Source: Herbiconiux ginsengi (GTDB lineage Bacteria > Actinomycetota > Actinomycetes > Actinomycetales > Microbacteriaceae). Taken from it: a stretch of 64,000 nt of DNA. The DNA lies in assembly GCF_900107435.1 (NCBI RefSeq), contig NZ_FNPZ01000002.1, positions 372,001 to 436,000 on the forward strand. The letters run 5' to 3'. The notes under the pieces are model-generated. The model saw nothing but the letters and a program-made list of their open reading frames with translations, was not told the DNA's origin and searched no databases. Each line of letters begins with the position of its first letter. Within the stretch, counting starts at the first letter, position 1. Below, one piece after another: positions 1 to 8,358 of the stretch. A program made the translations under genes and the position numbers.

Positions 1-1633
1 CGCCCAGAGCCTCGAGCGGATGGATCGACCCGACGTGGTGGCCCTGCTCGACGAGCACCGGCTGCTGCCCGCCATCTTCTTCGTGTTCAGCCGGATCGGA
101 TGCGACCAGGCCGTCAAACAAGTGCTGCGCGGGGGAGTGCGTCTCACCACCGCCGAGGAGCGTGAGGAGATCCGCCGCATCGTCGACGAGCGCTGCCGCA
201 CCCTGCTCGACGAGGATCTCGCCGTGCTCGGCTACTGGGAGTGGACCGAGGGCTTGATGCGCGGGGTGGCGGCGCACCACGCCGGCATGTTGCCGGCCTT
301 CAAAGAGGTCGTGGAGGAGCTCTACCAGAAGAAGCTCGTGAAGGTCGTGTTCGCCACCGAGACCCTCGCGCTCGGCATCAACATGCCGGCGCGCACCGTG
401 GTGCTCGAGAAGCTCGAGAAGTTCAACGGCGAGGCCCGTGTCTCGATCACGGCCGGGGAGTACACCCAGCTCACCGGTCGCGCGGGGCGACGCGGCATCG
501 ACGTGGAGGGGCACTCGGTCATCCAGTGGCGCGAGGGCCTCGACCCGCAGGAGGTCGCCTCCTTGGCCTCGCGGCGCACCTATCCGCTGAATTCCAGCTT
601 CCGGCCCACCTACAACATGGCCGTGAACCTGATCGACCAGTTCGGGCGGCCGCGCACCCGCGAGATCCTGGAGTCGTCGTTCGCGCAGTTCCAGGCCGAC
701 CGGGCCGTGGTCGACCTGGCCCGCAAGGTGCGGCAGCAGGAGGAGTCGCTGGCCGGCTACGAGAAATCGATGACCTGCCACCTCGGCGACTTCAAGGAGT
801 ACGCGCGCATCCGCCGCGAACTCACCGATCTCGAGCGGGCCGGCGCCGGGCGCTCAGCCACGCAGTCTCGCGGCGAACGGGAGAAGCGGCAGCGGCGCAT
901 CGAGTCGTTGCGCAAGCAGCTGCGCTCGCATCCGGTGCACGGGTGCAAAGACCGGGAGGCGCACGCTCGCTGGGCCGAGCGGTGGTTCACGCTGAAGAAG
1001 GAGACGGACCGGCTCACCCAGCAGATCCAGACGCGCACCAACGTGATCGCCAAGGTGTTCGACCGCGTCACCGACGTGCTGCTCGGCCTCGGCTACCTCG
1101 CCACCGACGACGACGGGGTGACCACGCTCACGCAGCACGGTCACACGCTCAAGCGGATCTATGGCGAACGCGACCTCCTGGTGGCCGAGTGCATCCGTCG
1201 GCAGGTGTGGCACGACCTCGACCCGGCATCCCTCGCAGCCATCGCCTGCGCCCTGGTCTACGAGCCGCGACGCGACGAGAGCGAGGCGGCGGAACGCTTC
1301 CTGCCGCGCGGCGCCTTCCGCGTCGCGCTCGACAAGACGCAGACGCTCTGGGCCCAGATCGACGACATCGAGCGTGAGCACAAGCTGCCGGGCAGCGATC
1401 CCGTGGCCACGGGGCTGTCCACCGCCATGCACAAGTGGGCCCGCGGGGGCGCGCTCGACGACGTGCTGAACGAGGCCGACATGGCGGCGGGAGACTTCGT
1501 GCGCTGGTCGAAGCAGACCATCGACCTGCTGGACCAGCTGCAGGGGACCTCGGATGCCCGCCTCTCGTCGACGGCGCGGTCGGCCATCGACGCGGTGCGC
1601 CGTGGCATCGTCGCGTACTCGTCGGTGGCATGA
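1..1633 (+). CDS. helY: Ski2/Mtr4-type DEAD/DEAH-box helicase HelY, 5' end outside window
   Basis: Superfamily 2 RNA/DNA helicase of the Ski2-like HelY group. The frame is already open from base 2, so the N-terminal RecA domain with Walker A and the DEVH-type box lies outside the window. What is visible starts near the end of the linker and contains the second RecA domain: FVFSRIGCDQA, the motif V stretch FATETLALGINMPA and the motif VI arginine fingers QLTGRAGRRGID. A long basic, Glu/Arg-rich coiled stretch and a C-terminal DSHCT-like helical domain follow. It ends 10 bases before lnt on the same strand. The order helY-lnt-rbpA is common in Actinobacteria, usually after tatAC. Its cellular substrate in bacteria is not well established; RNA handling is inferred from Ski2 relatives. 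Confidence 0.93.
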   Translation, partial: AQSLERMDRPDVVALLDEHRLLPAIFFVFSRIGCDQAVKQVLRGGVRLTTAEEREEIRRIVDERCRTLLDEDLAVLGYWEWTEGLMRGVAAHHAGMLPAFKEVVEELYQKKLVKVVFATETLALGINMPARTVVLEKLEKFNGEARVSITAGEYTQLTGRAGRRGIDVEGHSVIQWREGLDPQEVASLASRRTYPLNSSFRPTYNMAVNLIDQFGRPRTREILESSFAQFQADRAVVDLARKVRQQEESLAGYEKSMTCHLGDFKEYARIRRELTDLERAGAGRSATQSRGEREKRQRRIESLRKQLRSHPVHGCKDREAHARWAERWFTLKKETDRLTQQIQTRTNVIAKVFDRVTDVLLGLGYLATDDDGVTTLTQHGHTLKRIYGERDLLVAECIRRQVWHDLDPASLAAIACALVYEPRRDESEAAERFLPRGAFRVALDKTQTLWAQIDDIEREHKLPGSDPVATGLSTAMHKWARGGALDDVLNEADMAAGDFVRWSKQTIDLLDQLQGTSDARLSSTARSAIDAVRRGIVAYSSVA

Positions 1634-1643
1634 GCGGACACGG

Positions 1644-3278
1644 ATGATGAGCGCGACACTGACTCCGGCGACCCGCGCGGCCGCCGCCTCGGCCCCCACA
1701 CCACAGCTGATCGACCTGCGGCGCCCGCTCGCCGAGCCACAGCGCTTCACGCGACCCCTGATGCCCCTCTGGCTCGCCCTCGTGGGTGCGGTCGGGGCCG
1801 GAATCGCCCTCGACGCCGGATTCCCCGACAAGGGCTGGTGGCCGCTCACCCTGGTGGGAGTGGGCATCGTGCTCGTCGGTCTCGTGGGGCGTGGATGGGG
1901 GAGTGCGTTCCTCATCGGCGTCGTCGCCGGCGCCACGTTCTGGGGCGTGCACATCTTCTGGCTCACCCTCTACCTCGGGCCCATACCGTGGCTCGGGCTC
2001 TCCGGATTCGAGGCGGTCTACTTCGGGCTCGGCTCCATCCTGATCGCACTCGTCTACCGTCGCGCCGACCGGGTCTGGCCGAGTCGCTGGGGTCGCCTCG
2101 GGCTCGTTCCGATCATCGTCTCCGGGCTCTGGGTGCTGCGCGAGGGAATCAATTCCATCGCACCGTACGGTGGCTTCTCGTGGGGCCGTGTCGCCATGTC
2201 GCAGTCCGAGAGCCCCTTCGCCGACATCGTCGCCTGGCTCGGGATGTCGGGGCTCAGCTTCGCGCTCGTCTGGATGGTCGCGTTCCTCATCCAGCTCGCT
2301 CGCGAGTTCGACCTCCGCACCTCGAGCCGGGTGCTCGCCGGCGCGATCGCGATCGCCGCGCTGCTGGCCGTTCCCGCGTGGCCGGCGCCCACATCCGGAA
2401 CCTCACGGATCGCCGGGGTGCAGGGCAACTCGAACGCCGGCCTGTTCGCGGTGCATCAGCCCGGCGACATCCTGAGCGACCATGTCGCGGCGTCGGTGCC
2501 GCTCGAGGGCGACAAGCTCGATGTGGTGGTGTGGCCGGAGAACGCCTCCGACATCGACCCCACGCGCTACCCGGTGGCGGCCGAGACCCTCGACTCGGTG
2601 AGCCGGTCGCTCGGGGGAGTGCCGATCGTGGTCGGCACCATCCAGCAGCGTGGCGACAAGGTCTACAACACGTCGCTGCTCTGGCAGAACGGGGGCGTCG
2701 CCGACTTCTACGACAAGCGCCACCCGGTGCCCTTCGCCGAGTGGATGCCCAACCGCGACTTCTTCCATGCCCTCCAGCCCGATCTCGTCGACCTGGTGAC
2801 CCGCGACTACGAGTTCGGCGGCACCGACCTCACCTTCGACATCAATGGGCTGATCGCCGGGATCTCGATCTGCTTCGACATCACCGATGACGCCGTGATG
2901 CGCGAGATGAGCGACGAGGGCGCGCAGGTGGTGCTCTCGCAGACCAACAACGCCGACTTCGGCAAGACCGACGAGAACCTGCAGCAACTGGCCATCGCTC
3001 GGCTGCGGGCGATCGAGCTGGGCCGCAGCGTCGTGAACATCTCGACTGTCGGCACCAGCCAGATCATCGGACCCGACGGGCGCACGATCACCGGCATCCC
3101 GGCCTACCAGGCGGGTGCCATGGTGGCCGACGTGCCACTGGCCACCGTGCCGACGCCGGCCTCGCTGTTCGGCTTCCAGATCGAATGGCTGGTGGCCGGG
3201 TTCGGCGTCATCGGTCTTGCGGTGGCGTTAACGACGAGAACGTCGCCCCGGCCCGTGAAGGCCAGGCGACGTTCCTGA
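1644..3278 (+). CDS. lnt: Apolipoprotein N-acyltransferase
   Basis: Integral membrane enzyme that adds the third acyl chain to the N-terminal cysteine of lipoproteins. The N-terminal third has about six hydrophobic helices, followed by a periplasmic-side carbon-nitrogen hydrolase domain. All three catalytic residues are seen in context: Glu in VVVWPENASD, Lys in YDKRHPVPFAE and Cys in ISICFDITDD. The start is placed at the ATG just after the helY stop (544 residues). The frame is open further upstream, but that would overlap helY by 80 bases with an unlikely Arg-rich leader. A 10-bp perfect inverted repeat (GAACGTCGCC/GGCGACGTTC, 3238-3274) sits in the last codons and may end transcription before convergent rbpA. 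Confidence 0.95.
   Translation: MMSATLTPATRAAAASAPTPQLIDLRRPLAEPQRFTRPLMPLWLALVGAVGAGIALDAGFPDKGWWPLTLVGVGIVLVGLVGRGWGSAFLIGVVAGATFWGVHIFWLTLYLGPIPWLGLSGFEAVYFGLGSILIALVYRRADRVWPSRWGRLGLVPIIVSGLWVLREGINSIAPYGGFSWGRVAMSQSESPFADIVAWLGMSGLSFALVWMVAFLIQLAREFDLRTSSRVLAGAIAIAALLAVPAWPAPTSGTSRIAGVQGNSNAGLFAVHQPGDILSDHVAASVPLEGDKLDVVVWPENASDIDPTRYPVAAETLDSVSRSLGGVPIVVGTIQQRGDKVYNTSLLWQNGGVADFYDKRHPVPFAEWMPNRDFFHALQPDLVDLVTRDYEFGGTDLTFDINGLIAGISICFDITDDAVMREMSDEGAQVVLSQTNNADFGKTDENLQQLAIARLRAIELGRSVVNISTVGTSQIIGPDGRTITGIPAYQAGAMVADVPLATVPTPASLFGFQIEWLVAGFGVIGLAVALTTRTSPRPVKARRRS
3238..3274. terminator. Stem-loop at the lnt 3' end
   Basis: Perfect 10-bp arms GAACGTCGCC and GGCGACGTTC separated by 17 bases, lying in the final codons of lnt and just before the convergent rbpA stop. 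No T tract follows, so termination is inferred only from position and stem strength. Confidence 0.4.
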
Positions 3279-3305
3279 TCGTGACTGGCGCTCTGCCCTC
3301 TGTGT

Positions 3306-3671
3306 TCAAGCGCCGATCTTCTGCGTTCCGCGACGTGCCCGGAGGTACTGGAGGCGCTCTTCCAAGAGCTCCTCGAGCTCGGCCCGGGTGCGGCGCTCGA
3401 GCAGCATGTCCCAGTGACTACGGGGCGTCTTCACGTCTCCGTGGTCGACCTCGACGGGCTCCGAACCGACCATGAGGGTCGCTTCGTGGCTGCAGTACTT
3501 GCATTCCCAGGTCTCAGGCGCTTCGGCCTCGGCCGAGAACACCATGTCGGTGTCACGGCCACATGTCGCGCAGCGGTACGTATAGGTCGTTCGGGGCGAG
3601 AAAACCACGCCCTCTTCGCTCTGCAGGCTTTGTGCGCCCAGACGCATTCCACGCAAACTGCGATCTGCCAT
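3306..3671 (-). CDS. rbpA: RNA polymerase-binding protein RbpA
   Basis: Actinobacterial transcription factor that binds the principal sigma factor and RNA polymerase and stabilises the open complex. The 121 residues carry the conserved start MADRSLRGMRLGAQSLQ, the N-terminal tail and core with a CxxC (YRCATCGRD) and a second Cys pair (WECKYCSHE), and the C-terminal sigma-interaction helix (RSHWDMLLERRTRAELEEL). A good ribosome-binding site (GAGGAG) lies upstream of the ATG. A TATAAC -10-like hexamer is at 3702-3707 on this strand. Convergent with lnt. Length and motifs are typical of the family. Confidence 0.97.
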   Translation of the reverse strand: MADRSLRGMRLGAQSLQSEEGVVFSPRTTYTYRCATCGRDTDMVFSAEAEAPETWECKYCSHEATLMVGSEPVEVDHGDVKTPRSHWDMLLERRTRAELEELLEERLQYLRARRGTQKIGA

Positions 3672-3778
3672 TGTGTGGTCTCCTCTCGCGTTGCTTCAAA
3701 CGTTATAAACCGCCGGGCTGAGTGAAACCTTTCCGCTGCTGCTGATTGCCAGTACTCTCTCAGCGAAATGAGCCGAGG

Positions 3779-4582
3779 TCAACGCAGCGCGCGGAACTCC
3801 CGGGCGAGTGGCAGCATGAGGTCGGCGCGGTCGGTCACGATGCCGTTGACACCCCGTTCGAGCAGGCCGCGAGCCACGGCGACGTCGTTGATCGTCCAGA
3901 CGTGCACCTCGACACCGGCAGCGTGCAGGCGCCGCACCATCCGCGCGGTGGTGGTGCGCATCCGGAAGACGGTCAGCGGGATCTGAACCGCGTCGACTCG
4001 ACGGAGCAACAGGCGCACCAGCGGCACCAGGCCCAGCTTCGCGGCCAGGAGCGCCGGCACGAATTCACCGGCCGAGGCCGAAGCCGCGACCCGGTTGCCG
4101 CCGGCCTCGAGCAGGTCGACGGCCGAGCGTCGGCGTCGGGTGGAGAACGAGGTGATCAGAACCCGATCGGAGGCGCCGGCGTCGAGGATGGCGCGAGCGG
4201 CCGGTGCGGCGACGTCGTCGGATTTGATGTCGATGTTGAAACGCACGCCCGGATGCGCGGCCAGCACGTCGGCGAGGGTCACGAAGCGCACTCCGCCACC
4301 CAGGTCGATCCCGAGCAGTTGCTCCAGGGTCAGCTCGGCGATGCGTTCTGGCCGGCCCGCGAGGCGTTCTAGCGTCGGATCGTGGCTCACGATCGCGACG
4401 CCGTCGGCCGAGGCGTTGACATCGGTCTCGAGGTAGTCGACCCCTGCGGAGATCGCCTTTTCGAACGATGCGAGCGTGTTCTCCGGAACGCCGAGCGCGA
4501 GGCCCCGATGCGCGAGGATGCGGGGGAGTGCGGGCCGGAACCAGCCCGACTCCCGCCCGTCACTCCTTCGGCGGCTCGGCAC
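3779..4582 (-). CDS. Glycerophosphodiester phosphodiesterase
   Basis: GDPD/PI-PLC-fold enzyme that cleaves glycerophosphodiesters to glycerol-3-phosphate and an alcohol. The domain begins almost at once with ILAHRGLALGVPENT, then YLETDVNASADG and SHDPTLERLAG, which together supply the catalytic His pair and metal-binding Glu/Asp. It ends with the typical VHVWTINDVAVARGLLERGVxGIVTD-type segment. The start is uncertain: a GTG at 4582 overlaps the SPFH gene by 23 bases and gives 267 residues, and no strong ribosome-binding site is visible. The frame stays open well upstream, but that extension is low-complexity Arg-rich sequence antisense in character. Likely cotranscribed behind the SPFH and NfeD genes. 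No signal peptide, so cytosolic. Confidence 0.85.
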   Translation of the reverse strand: MPSRRRSDGRESGWFRPALPRILAHRGLALGVPENTLASFEKAISAGVDYLETDVNASADGVAIVSHDPTLERLAGRPERIAELTLEQLLGIDLGGGVRFVTLADVLAAHPGVRFNIDIKSDDVAAPAARAILDAGASDRVLITSFSTRRRRSAVDLLEAGGNRVAASASAGEFVPALLAAKLGLVPLVRLLLRRVDAVQIPLTVFRMRTTTARMVRRLHAAGVEVHVWTINDVAVARGLLERGVNGIVTDRADLMLPLAREFRALR

Positions 4583-5678
4583 CGGGGGTGCCCGTCGCCG
4601 GCTCGCCTGATGCCGCCGTGCCTGGCTCTGTCGTGACCGCCGGAGTCGCCAGAGTGCTCGTGGCCTCCGTCGAGGCTGCTGCCGCGGCATCCATCGCAGC
4701 GCCCGCAGCGCGTTCCGCGTCTTCGGCCAATTGACTGCGCTCGGCGACTCCCGCAGCCGCATGACGTTCGGCGGCCCCCGGAGCGGCAGCGCCCCGATCG
4801 CCGAATGCCTGCCCGATGCCCTTCAGCGCCTCGGTGAGCTCGCTCGGGATGACCCAGAGCTTGTTCGCGTTGCCCTCGGCGATCTTCGGCAGCGTCTGCA
4901 GGTACTGGTAGGCCAGCAACAGGTTGTCGGGCTCGCCGCGGTGGATGGCGCCGAACACCGTGGTGATGGCCTCCGCTTCACCCTGCGCGCGCAGCACGGC
5001 GGCCTTCGCGTCACCCTCGGCCCGGAGGATCTCACCCTGCCGGTGACCCTCGGCCTCGAGGATCGCCGACTGCTTCGTTCCCTCGGCGGTGAGGATGACC
5101 GCGCGGCGCTCCCGCTCGGCGCGCATCTGCTTCTCCATCGAGTCCTGGATGGAGAGGGGCGGATCGATCGCCTTGAGCTCGACGCGGGACACGCGGATGC
5201 CCCACTTGCCGGTGGCTTCGTCGAGCACGATGCGCAGCTGGCCGTTGATCTCGTCGCGGCTGGTGAGCGCTTCTTCGAGGTTGAGGCCACCCACCACGTT
5301 ACGGAGGGTGGTGGTGGCGAGCTGCTCGACCGCGCCGAGGTAGTTGGCGATCTCGTAGGTCGCAGCACGCGCATCCGTCACCTGGAAGAACACCACCGTG
5401 TCGATCGAGACCACCAGGTTGTCTTCGGTGATCACCGGCTGCGGCGGGAACGACACGACCTGCTCGCGGAGATCGATCAGCGGCCGCAGGCGGTCGATGA
5501 ACGGCACCAGGATGTTCAGGCCCGGCATGAGCGTCTTGTGGTAGCGGCCCAGCCGTTCGACCACGCCTGCTCGCGCCTGCGGGATGATCCGCACCGAGCG
5601 GGACACCACCACCAGCACGAAGATGACGATGATCGCGATGACGGCGATCAGGATGACCTGCCCGACGATGTCGTTCAC
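4560..5678 (-). CDS. SPFH/stomatin-like (band 7, QmcA-type) membrane protein
   Basis: One N-terminal hydrophobic helix (VILIAVIAIIVIFVLVVV) anchors the protein. A band 7 domain follows (IPQARAGVVERLGRYHKTL) and then a charged coiled region rich in AEGxRQ/EGDAKA repeats, as in QmcA and stomatins. The C-terminus is Ala/Thr-rich and low-complexity. It starts at the GTG that overlaps the NfeD stop (GTGA), giving 372 residues and implying translational coupling. NfeD plus SPFH pairs are a recurrent bacterial unit thought to organise membrane microdomains and quality control. The partner here is the short NfeD form, without the protease domain. Confidence 0.92.
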   Translation of the reverse strand: MNDIVGQVILIAVIAIIVIFVLVVVSRSVRIIPQARAGVVERLGRYHKTLMPGLNILVPFIDRLRPLIDLREQVVSFPPQPVITEDNLVVSIDTVVFFQVTDARAATYEIANYLGAVEQLATTTLRNVVGGLNLEEALTSRDEINGQLRIVLDEATGKWGIRVSRVELKAIDPPLSIQDSMEKQMRAERERRAVILTAEGTKQSAILEAEGHRQGEILRAEGDAKAAVLRAQGEAEAITTVFGAIHRGEPDNLLLAYQYLQTLPKIAEGNANKLWVIPSELTEALKGIGQAFGDRGAAAPGAAERHAAAGVAERSQLAEDAERAAGAAMDAAAAASTEATSTLATPAVTTEPGTAASGEPATGTPGAEPPKE

Positions 5679-6166
5679 AGAGTGCCTTCCTTCCGGTCGG
5701 AGGTGCGTTCGGCCGGCACCACGATCGCGGTGGCGCCGTCGATGGCCGTGACGAGCACGCGTTCGCCGCGACGGAGCTCGCGGTTCTCGGTGAGCGGCGA
5801 GACCCTCGCCGTCCAGATGTCGCCGTTCGCCAGCTTCACCTGCCCGGCGGTGCTCGTGACCTGGTCGACTACGAGACCCTCGAGACCGAGGAGCGCGTCG
5901 ACATTGCTCTTCGTGGGGTCGCCTCCCCGTTTCAGCAGGCGCAGCAACGGTGGACGGAGCGTGAGCAGGAGCAGCAGCGACAGGATGCCCGCCACCACGA
6001 TCTGCAGGTACCACGGTGCGCCGAACACGCCGGCGATCAAGCCGCCCAGGCTGCCGATCGCGATCATCAGGAAGGTGAATTCGAGCGTGAGCATCTCGAT
6101 CACCACGAACAGGAGGATCAACCCGAGCCAGAAGATCCAGGCGTACGAGTCGAGGAATTCAAGCAT
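5675..6166 (-). CDS. NfeD-like membrane protein (short form)
   Basis: 163 residues with about three to four hydrophobic helices near the N-terminus (AWIFWLGLILLFVVIEML, FTFLMIAIGSLGGLIAGVF, LQIVVAGILSLLLLL), then an OB-fold-like soluble C-terminal domain (GLEGLVVDQVTSTAGQVKLA ... GERVLVTAIDGATAIVV), as in NfeD1b proteins. The start at MLEFLDS is supported by AGAGGAG upstream; the frame remains open beyond it without another good site. Its stop overlaps the GTG of the SPFH gene, so the two are probably made together. Divergent from the SDR gene at 6292. Confidence 0.9.
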   Translation of the reverse strand: MLEFLDSYAWIFWLGLILLFVVIEMLTLEFTFLMIAIGSLGGLIAGVFGAPWYLQIVVAGILSLLLLLTLRPPLLRLLKRGGDPTKSNVDALLGLEGLVVDQVTSTAGQVKLANGDIWTARVSPLTENRELRRGERVLVTAIDGATAIVVPAERTSDRKEGTL

Positions 6167-6291
6167 CCACGGTCTCCTCTCGGCATCGATCGGCTGTGCT
6201 TCGACGCTATCAGTGTTCGACAGGTGAGGGGTTGGAGTATCGGCTACTTGGTAGTCTCGGATGGTCGTTTTCGATCCACGAGGAGTCTCAC

Positions 6292-7065
6292 GTGCCCAAT
6301 CCACTCGCCCCCGGTTCGCTCGCAGGTAAGCGCGTCCTCGTCACGGGCTCCTCACGCGGTATCGGGGCCGACACGGTCGGCTACTTCGCCGAAGCCGGAG
6401 CATCGGTCGTCATCAACTACCGCAACAAGGAGGCGCGTGCGGCGAAGCTCGCGAACAGCATCCGGGAGGCGGGCGGCACCGCGATCGTGGTGGGCGCCGA
6501 TCTCACCGATCCGGAATCGGTCGCCGCGATGTTCGACCAGGTGCAGGCCGAGCTCGACGGACTCGACATCCTCGTGCTGAACGCATCCGGCGGCATGGAG
6601 AGCGGGATGGCCGAGGACTACGCGATGACGCTCAACCGCGACGCGCAGGTCGACCTGCTGACATCGGCGCTGCCGCTGCTCGCTCCGGGCTCCCGTGTGG
6701 TGTTCGTCACCAGCCACCAGGCGCACTTCATCAACACCACCGAGACGATGCCGGAATACCTTCCGGTCGCGCTGTCGAAGCGTGCCGGTGAGGATGCGTT
6801 GCGCTCCCTCATCCCGCGGCTCGACGAGGCCGGCATCGGGTTCGTCGTGGTGTCGGGCGACATGATCGAGGGCACGATCACGGCGACCCTGCTCGAGCGG
6901 GCCAACCCCGGTGCGATCGGCGCACGCAAAGAAGCCGCCGGAAGGCTCTACAACGTGAGCGAGTTCGCCGCCGAGGTGGCTGCTGCCGCCGTCGATCCGA
7001 TTCCCGCGAACCACACCCGCTACGTCGGCGACGTCTCCGATTTCGGGCCGATCGAGGGCGAGTAG
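6292..7065 (+). CDS. SDR family protein with atypical active site
   Basis: Short-chain dehydrogenase/reductase fold of 257 residues. The cofactor motif TGSSRGIG is intact and close to the N-terminus. The start is a GTG preceded by GAGGAG. The usual NNAG is LNASGG, and the position of the catalytic Tyr in YxxxK appears as V in PVALSKRAGED, so the Lys is kept and the Tyr is not. It could use another residue or have lost classical chemistry. Followed after 4 bases by a NUDIX gene on the same strand, so the two probably form an operon. Substrate unknown. Confidence 0.85.
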   Translation: MPNPLAPGSLAGKRVLVTGSSRGIGADTVGYFAEAGASVVINYRNKEARAAKLANSIREAGGTAIVVGADLTDPESVAAMFDQVQAELDGLDILVLNASGGMESGMAEDYAMTLNRDAQVDLLTSALPLLAPGSRVVFVTSHQAHFINTTETMPEYLPVALSKRAGEDALRSLIPRLDEAGIGFVVVSGDMIEGTITATLLERANPGAIGARKEAAGRLYNVSEFAAEVAAAAVDPIPANHTRYVGDVSDFGPIEGE

Positions 7066-7069
7066 CGGC

Positions 7070-7564
7070 ATGAGCGGAGCGGCGGATGCGGCGACATCCG
7101 ACGACGCCGTCATCGTGAAGTCGCGGGTGCTGCTGCTCGATCAGGCAGGGCGCGCGTTGCTGTTCTATACGCGAGCCGACGTGGCCACGAATCCGACGCG
7201 CTGGCTGACACCGGGCGGGCACCTGGAAATGGGGGAGACCCACGTGCGCGCCGCGGTGCGGGAGCTCTTCGAGGAGACCGGGCTGGTGGCATCCGAGGCT
7301 CAACTCGGCCCGGTGTTCTGGTCGCAGGATTTCGTGGGGGAGCCGGCGCCGGGCGTTCGGCGCGCCTACCACGAGGAGTGGTATCTGCTGCGCACCGAGG
7401 CGTTCCTGCCGGTCGACACGCACTGGACGCCCGAGGAGCGCATCGATGTCGAGGCCTTGCGGTGGTGGAGCCTGGACGAACTGGAAAGGACGGCCGACTC
7501 CCTCGAGCCGACCGTCCTCACCGATCTGTTGCGCCGGGCGCTGGACGCTCCCATGCGGCGCTGA
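7070..7564 (+). CDS. NUDIX hydrolase
   Basis: A 164-residue NUDIX-fold pyrophosphohydrolase. The complete NUDIX box is visible as GHLEMGETHVRAAVRELFEE followed by TGL, matching Gx5Ex7REUxEExGU, so the metal-binding glutamates are present. The pre-box strands (VIVKSRVLLLDQAGRALLFYT) resemble members that hydrolyse nucleoside diphosphate-linked substrates. It begins 4 bases after the SDR stop. Convergent with the HdeD-family gene; a small stem AGACC/GGTCT (7581-7595) spans the junction. The substrate cannot be read from sequence. Confidence 0.9.
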   Translation: MSGAADAATSDDAVIVKSRVLLLDQAGRALLFYTRADVATNPTRWLTPGGHLEMGETHVRAAVRELFEETGLVASEAQLGPVFWSQDFVGEPAPGVRRAYHEEWYLLRTEAFLPVDTHWTPEERIDVEALRWWSLDELERTADSLEPTVLTDLLRRALDAPMRR

Positions 7565-7578
7565 GTGCGAAGCGCGGA

Positions 7579-8187
7579 CTAGACCTTCGCGGTCTTGGGC
7601 GTGCGGCCGAGCATGATCGCGGTGATCGCCGACATGATGCCGGTGACGATCAGCAGGATGCCGGCGAACAGCACCAGGACGCCGATCGACTCCAGCGGCA
7701 GGAAGATCACGACGATGCCGGCGATCACCGAGATGACGCCGAGGATCGTGCCGAACCACTGCGAGGAGTCTTTCGCGGTCTCGATGACGGCGAGCACGCC
7801 CTCGATGATCCAGGAGAAGCCGATCACCAGGGCGAGTGCGAGGAGCGCGACGACGGGGTTCCGCACCGCGACGACGCCGGCGAGGATCAGCAGCACGCCG
7901 AGGATGATGTTGAGCGCTCGGATGCCGCCGGTCACGGTGTTGTTCACGATGCCCGAGACGACGCGCACGAGACCGACGATCCAGAAGTAGATCGCGAACA
8001 GCCAGGCGATCGTGTAGACGATGGCATCGGGGTTGTTGAACGCGAGCACCAGGAGCACGATGCCGAGCACGACGGAGAGGATGGCGCGCACCCAGAGACC
8101 GCCCTTGAGCCAGCGTGCCGCGGTGGCGGTGATGTCGGCGTCGTGCAGCCAGAATCCGAGCGGACTCGGTGCGGTCGGTGTGGTCAT
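7579..8187 (-). CDS. HdeD family (DUF308) membrane protein
   Basis: 202 residues with six evenly spaced hydrophobic helices, for example AILSVVLGIVLLVLAF, IILGVLLILAGVVAV, IGVLVLFAGILLIVTGIM. These have the internal near-repeat of two-helix units typical of HdeD/DUF308 proteins. The start is the ATG preceded by AGGGGGA; a very long open extension upstream is antisense to the lipoprotein gene and was rejected. In enterobacteria HdeD is linked to acid resistance; in Actinobacteria the role is unknown. Stands alone between convergent and divergent neighbours. Confidence 0.88.
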   Translation of the reverse strand: MTTPTAPSPLGFWLHDADITATAARWLKGGLWVRAILSVVLGIVLLVLAFNNPDAIVYTIAWLFAIYFWIVGLVRVVSGIVNNTVTGGIRALNIILGVLLILAGVVAVRNPVVALLALALVIGFSWIIEGVLAVIETAKDSSQWFGTILGVISVIAGIVVIFLPLESIGVLVLFAGILLIVTGIMSAITAIMLGRTPKTAKV

Positions 8188-8358
8188 GAGATTCCCCCTC
8201 GTGGGTGCCGGATGGCGGTGTGTTCTGTCGATCAACAATCTAGCGCTCAGCGTGCGGAGCATGGGAGTTCGCCGAGAGCATGTCGCGTCCGCTGCCGCGA
8301 TGTCGGAGGAGTGACCTATTCTCACTGCTGAGCAATCGTCATGTCTTCGAGGAGCGTC

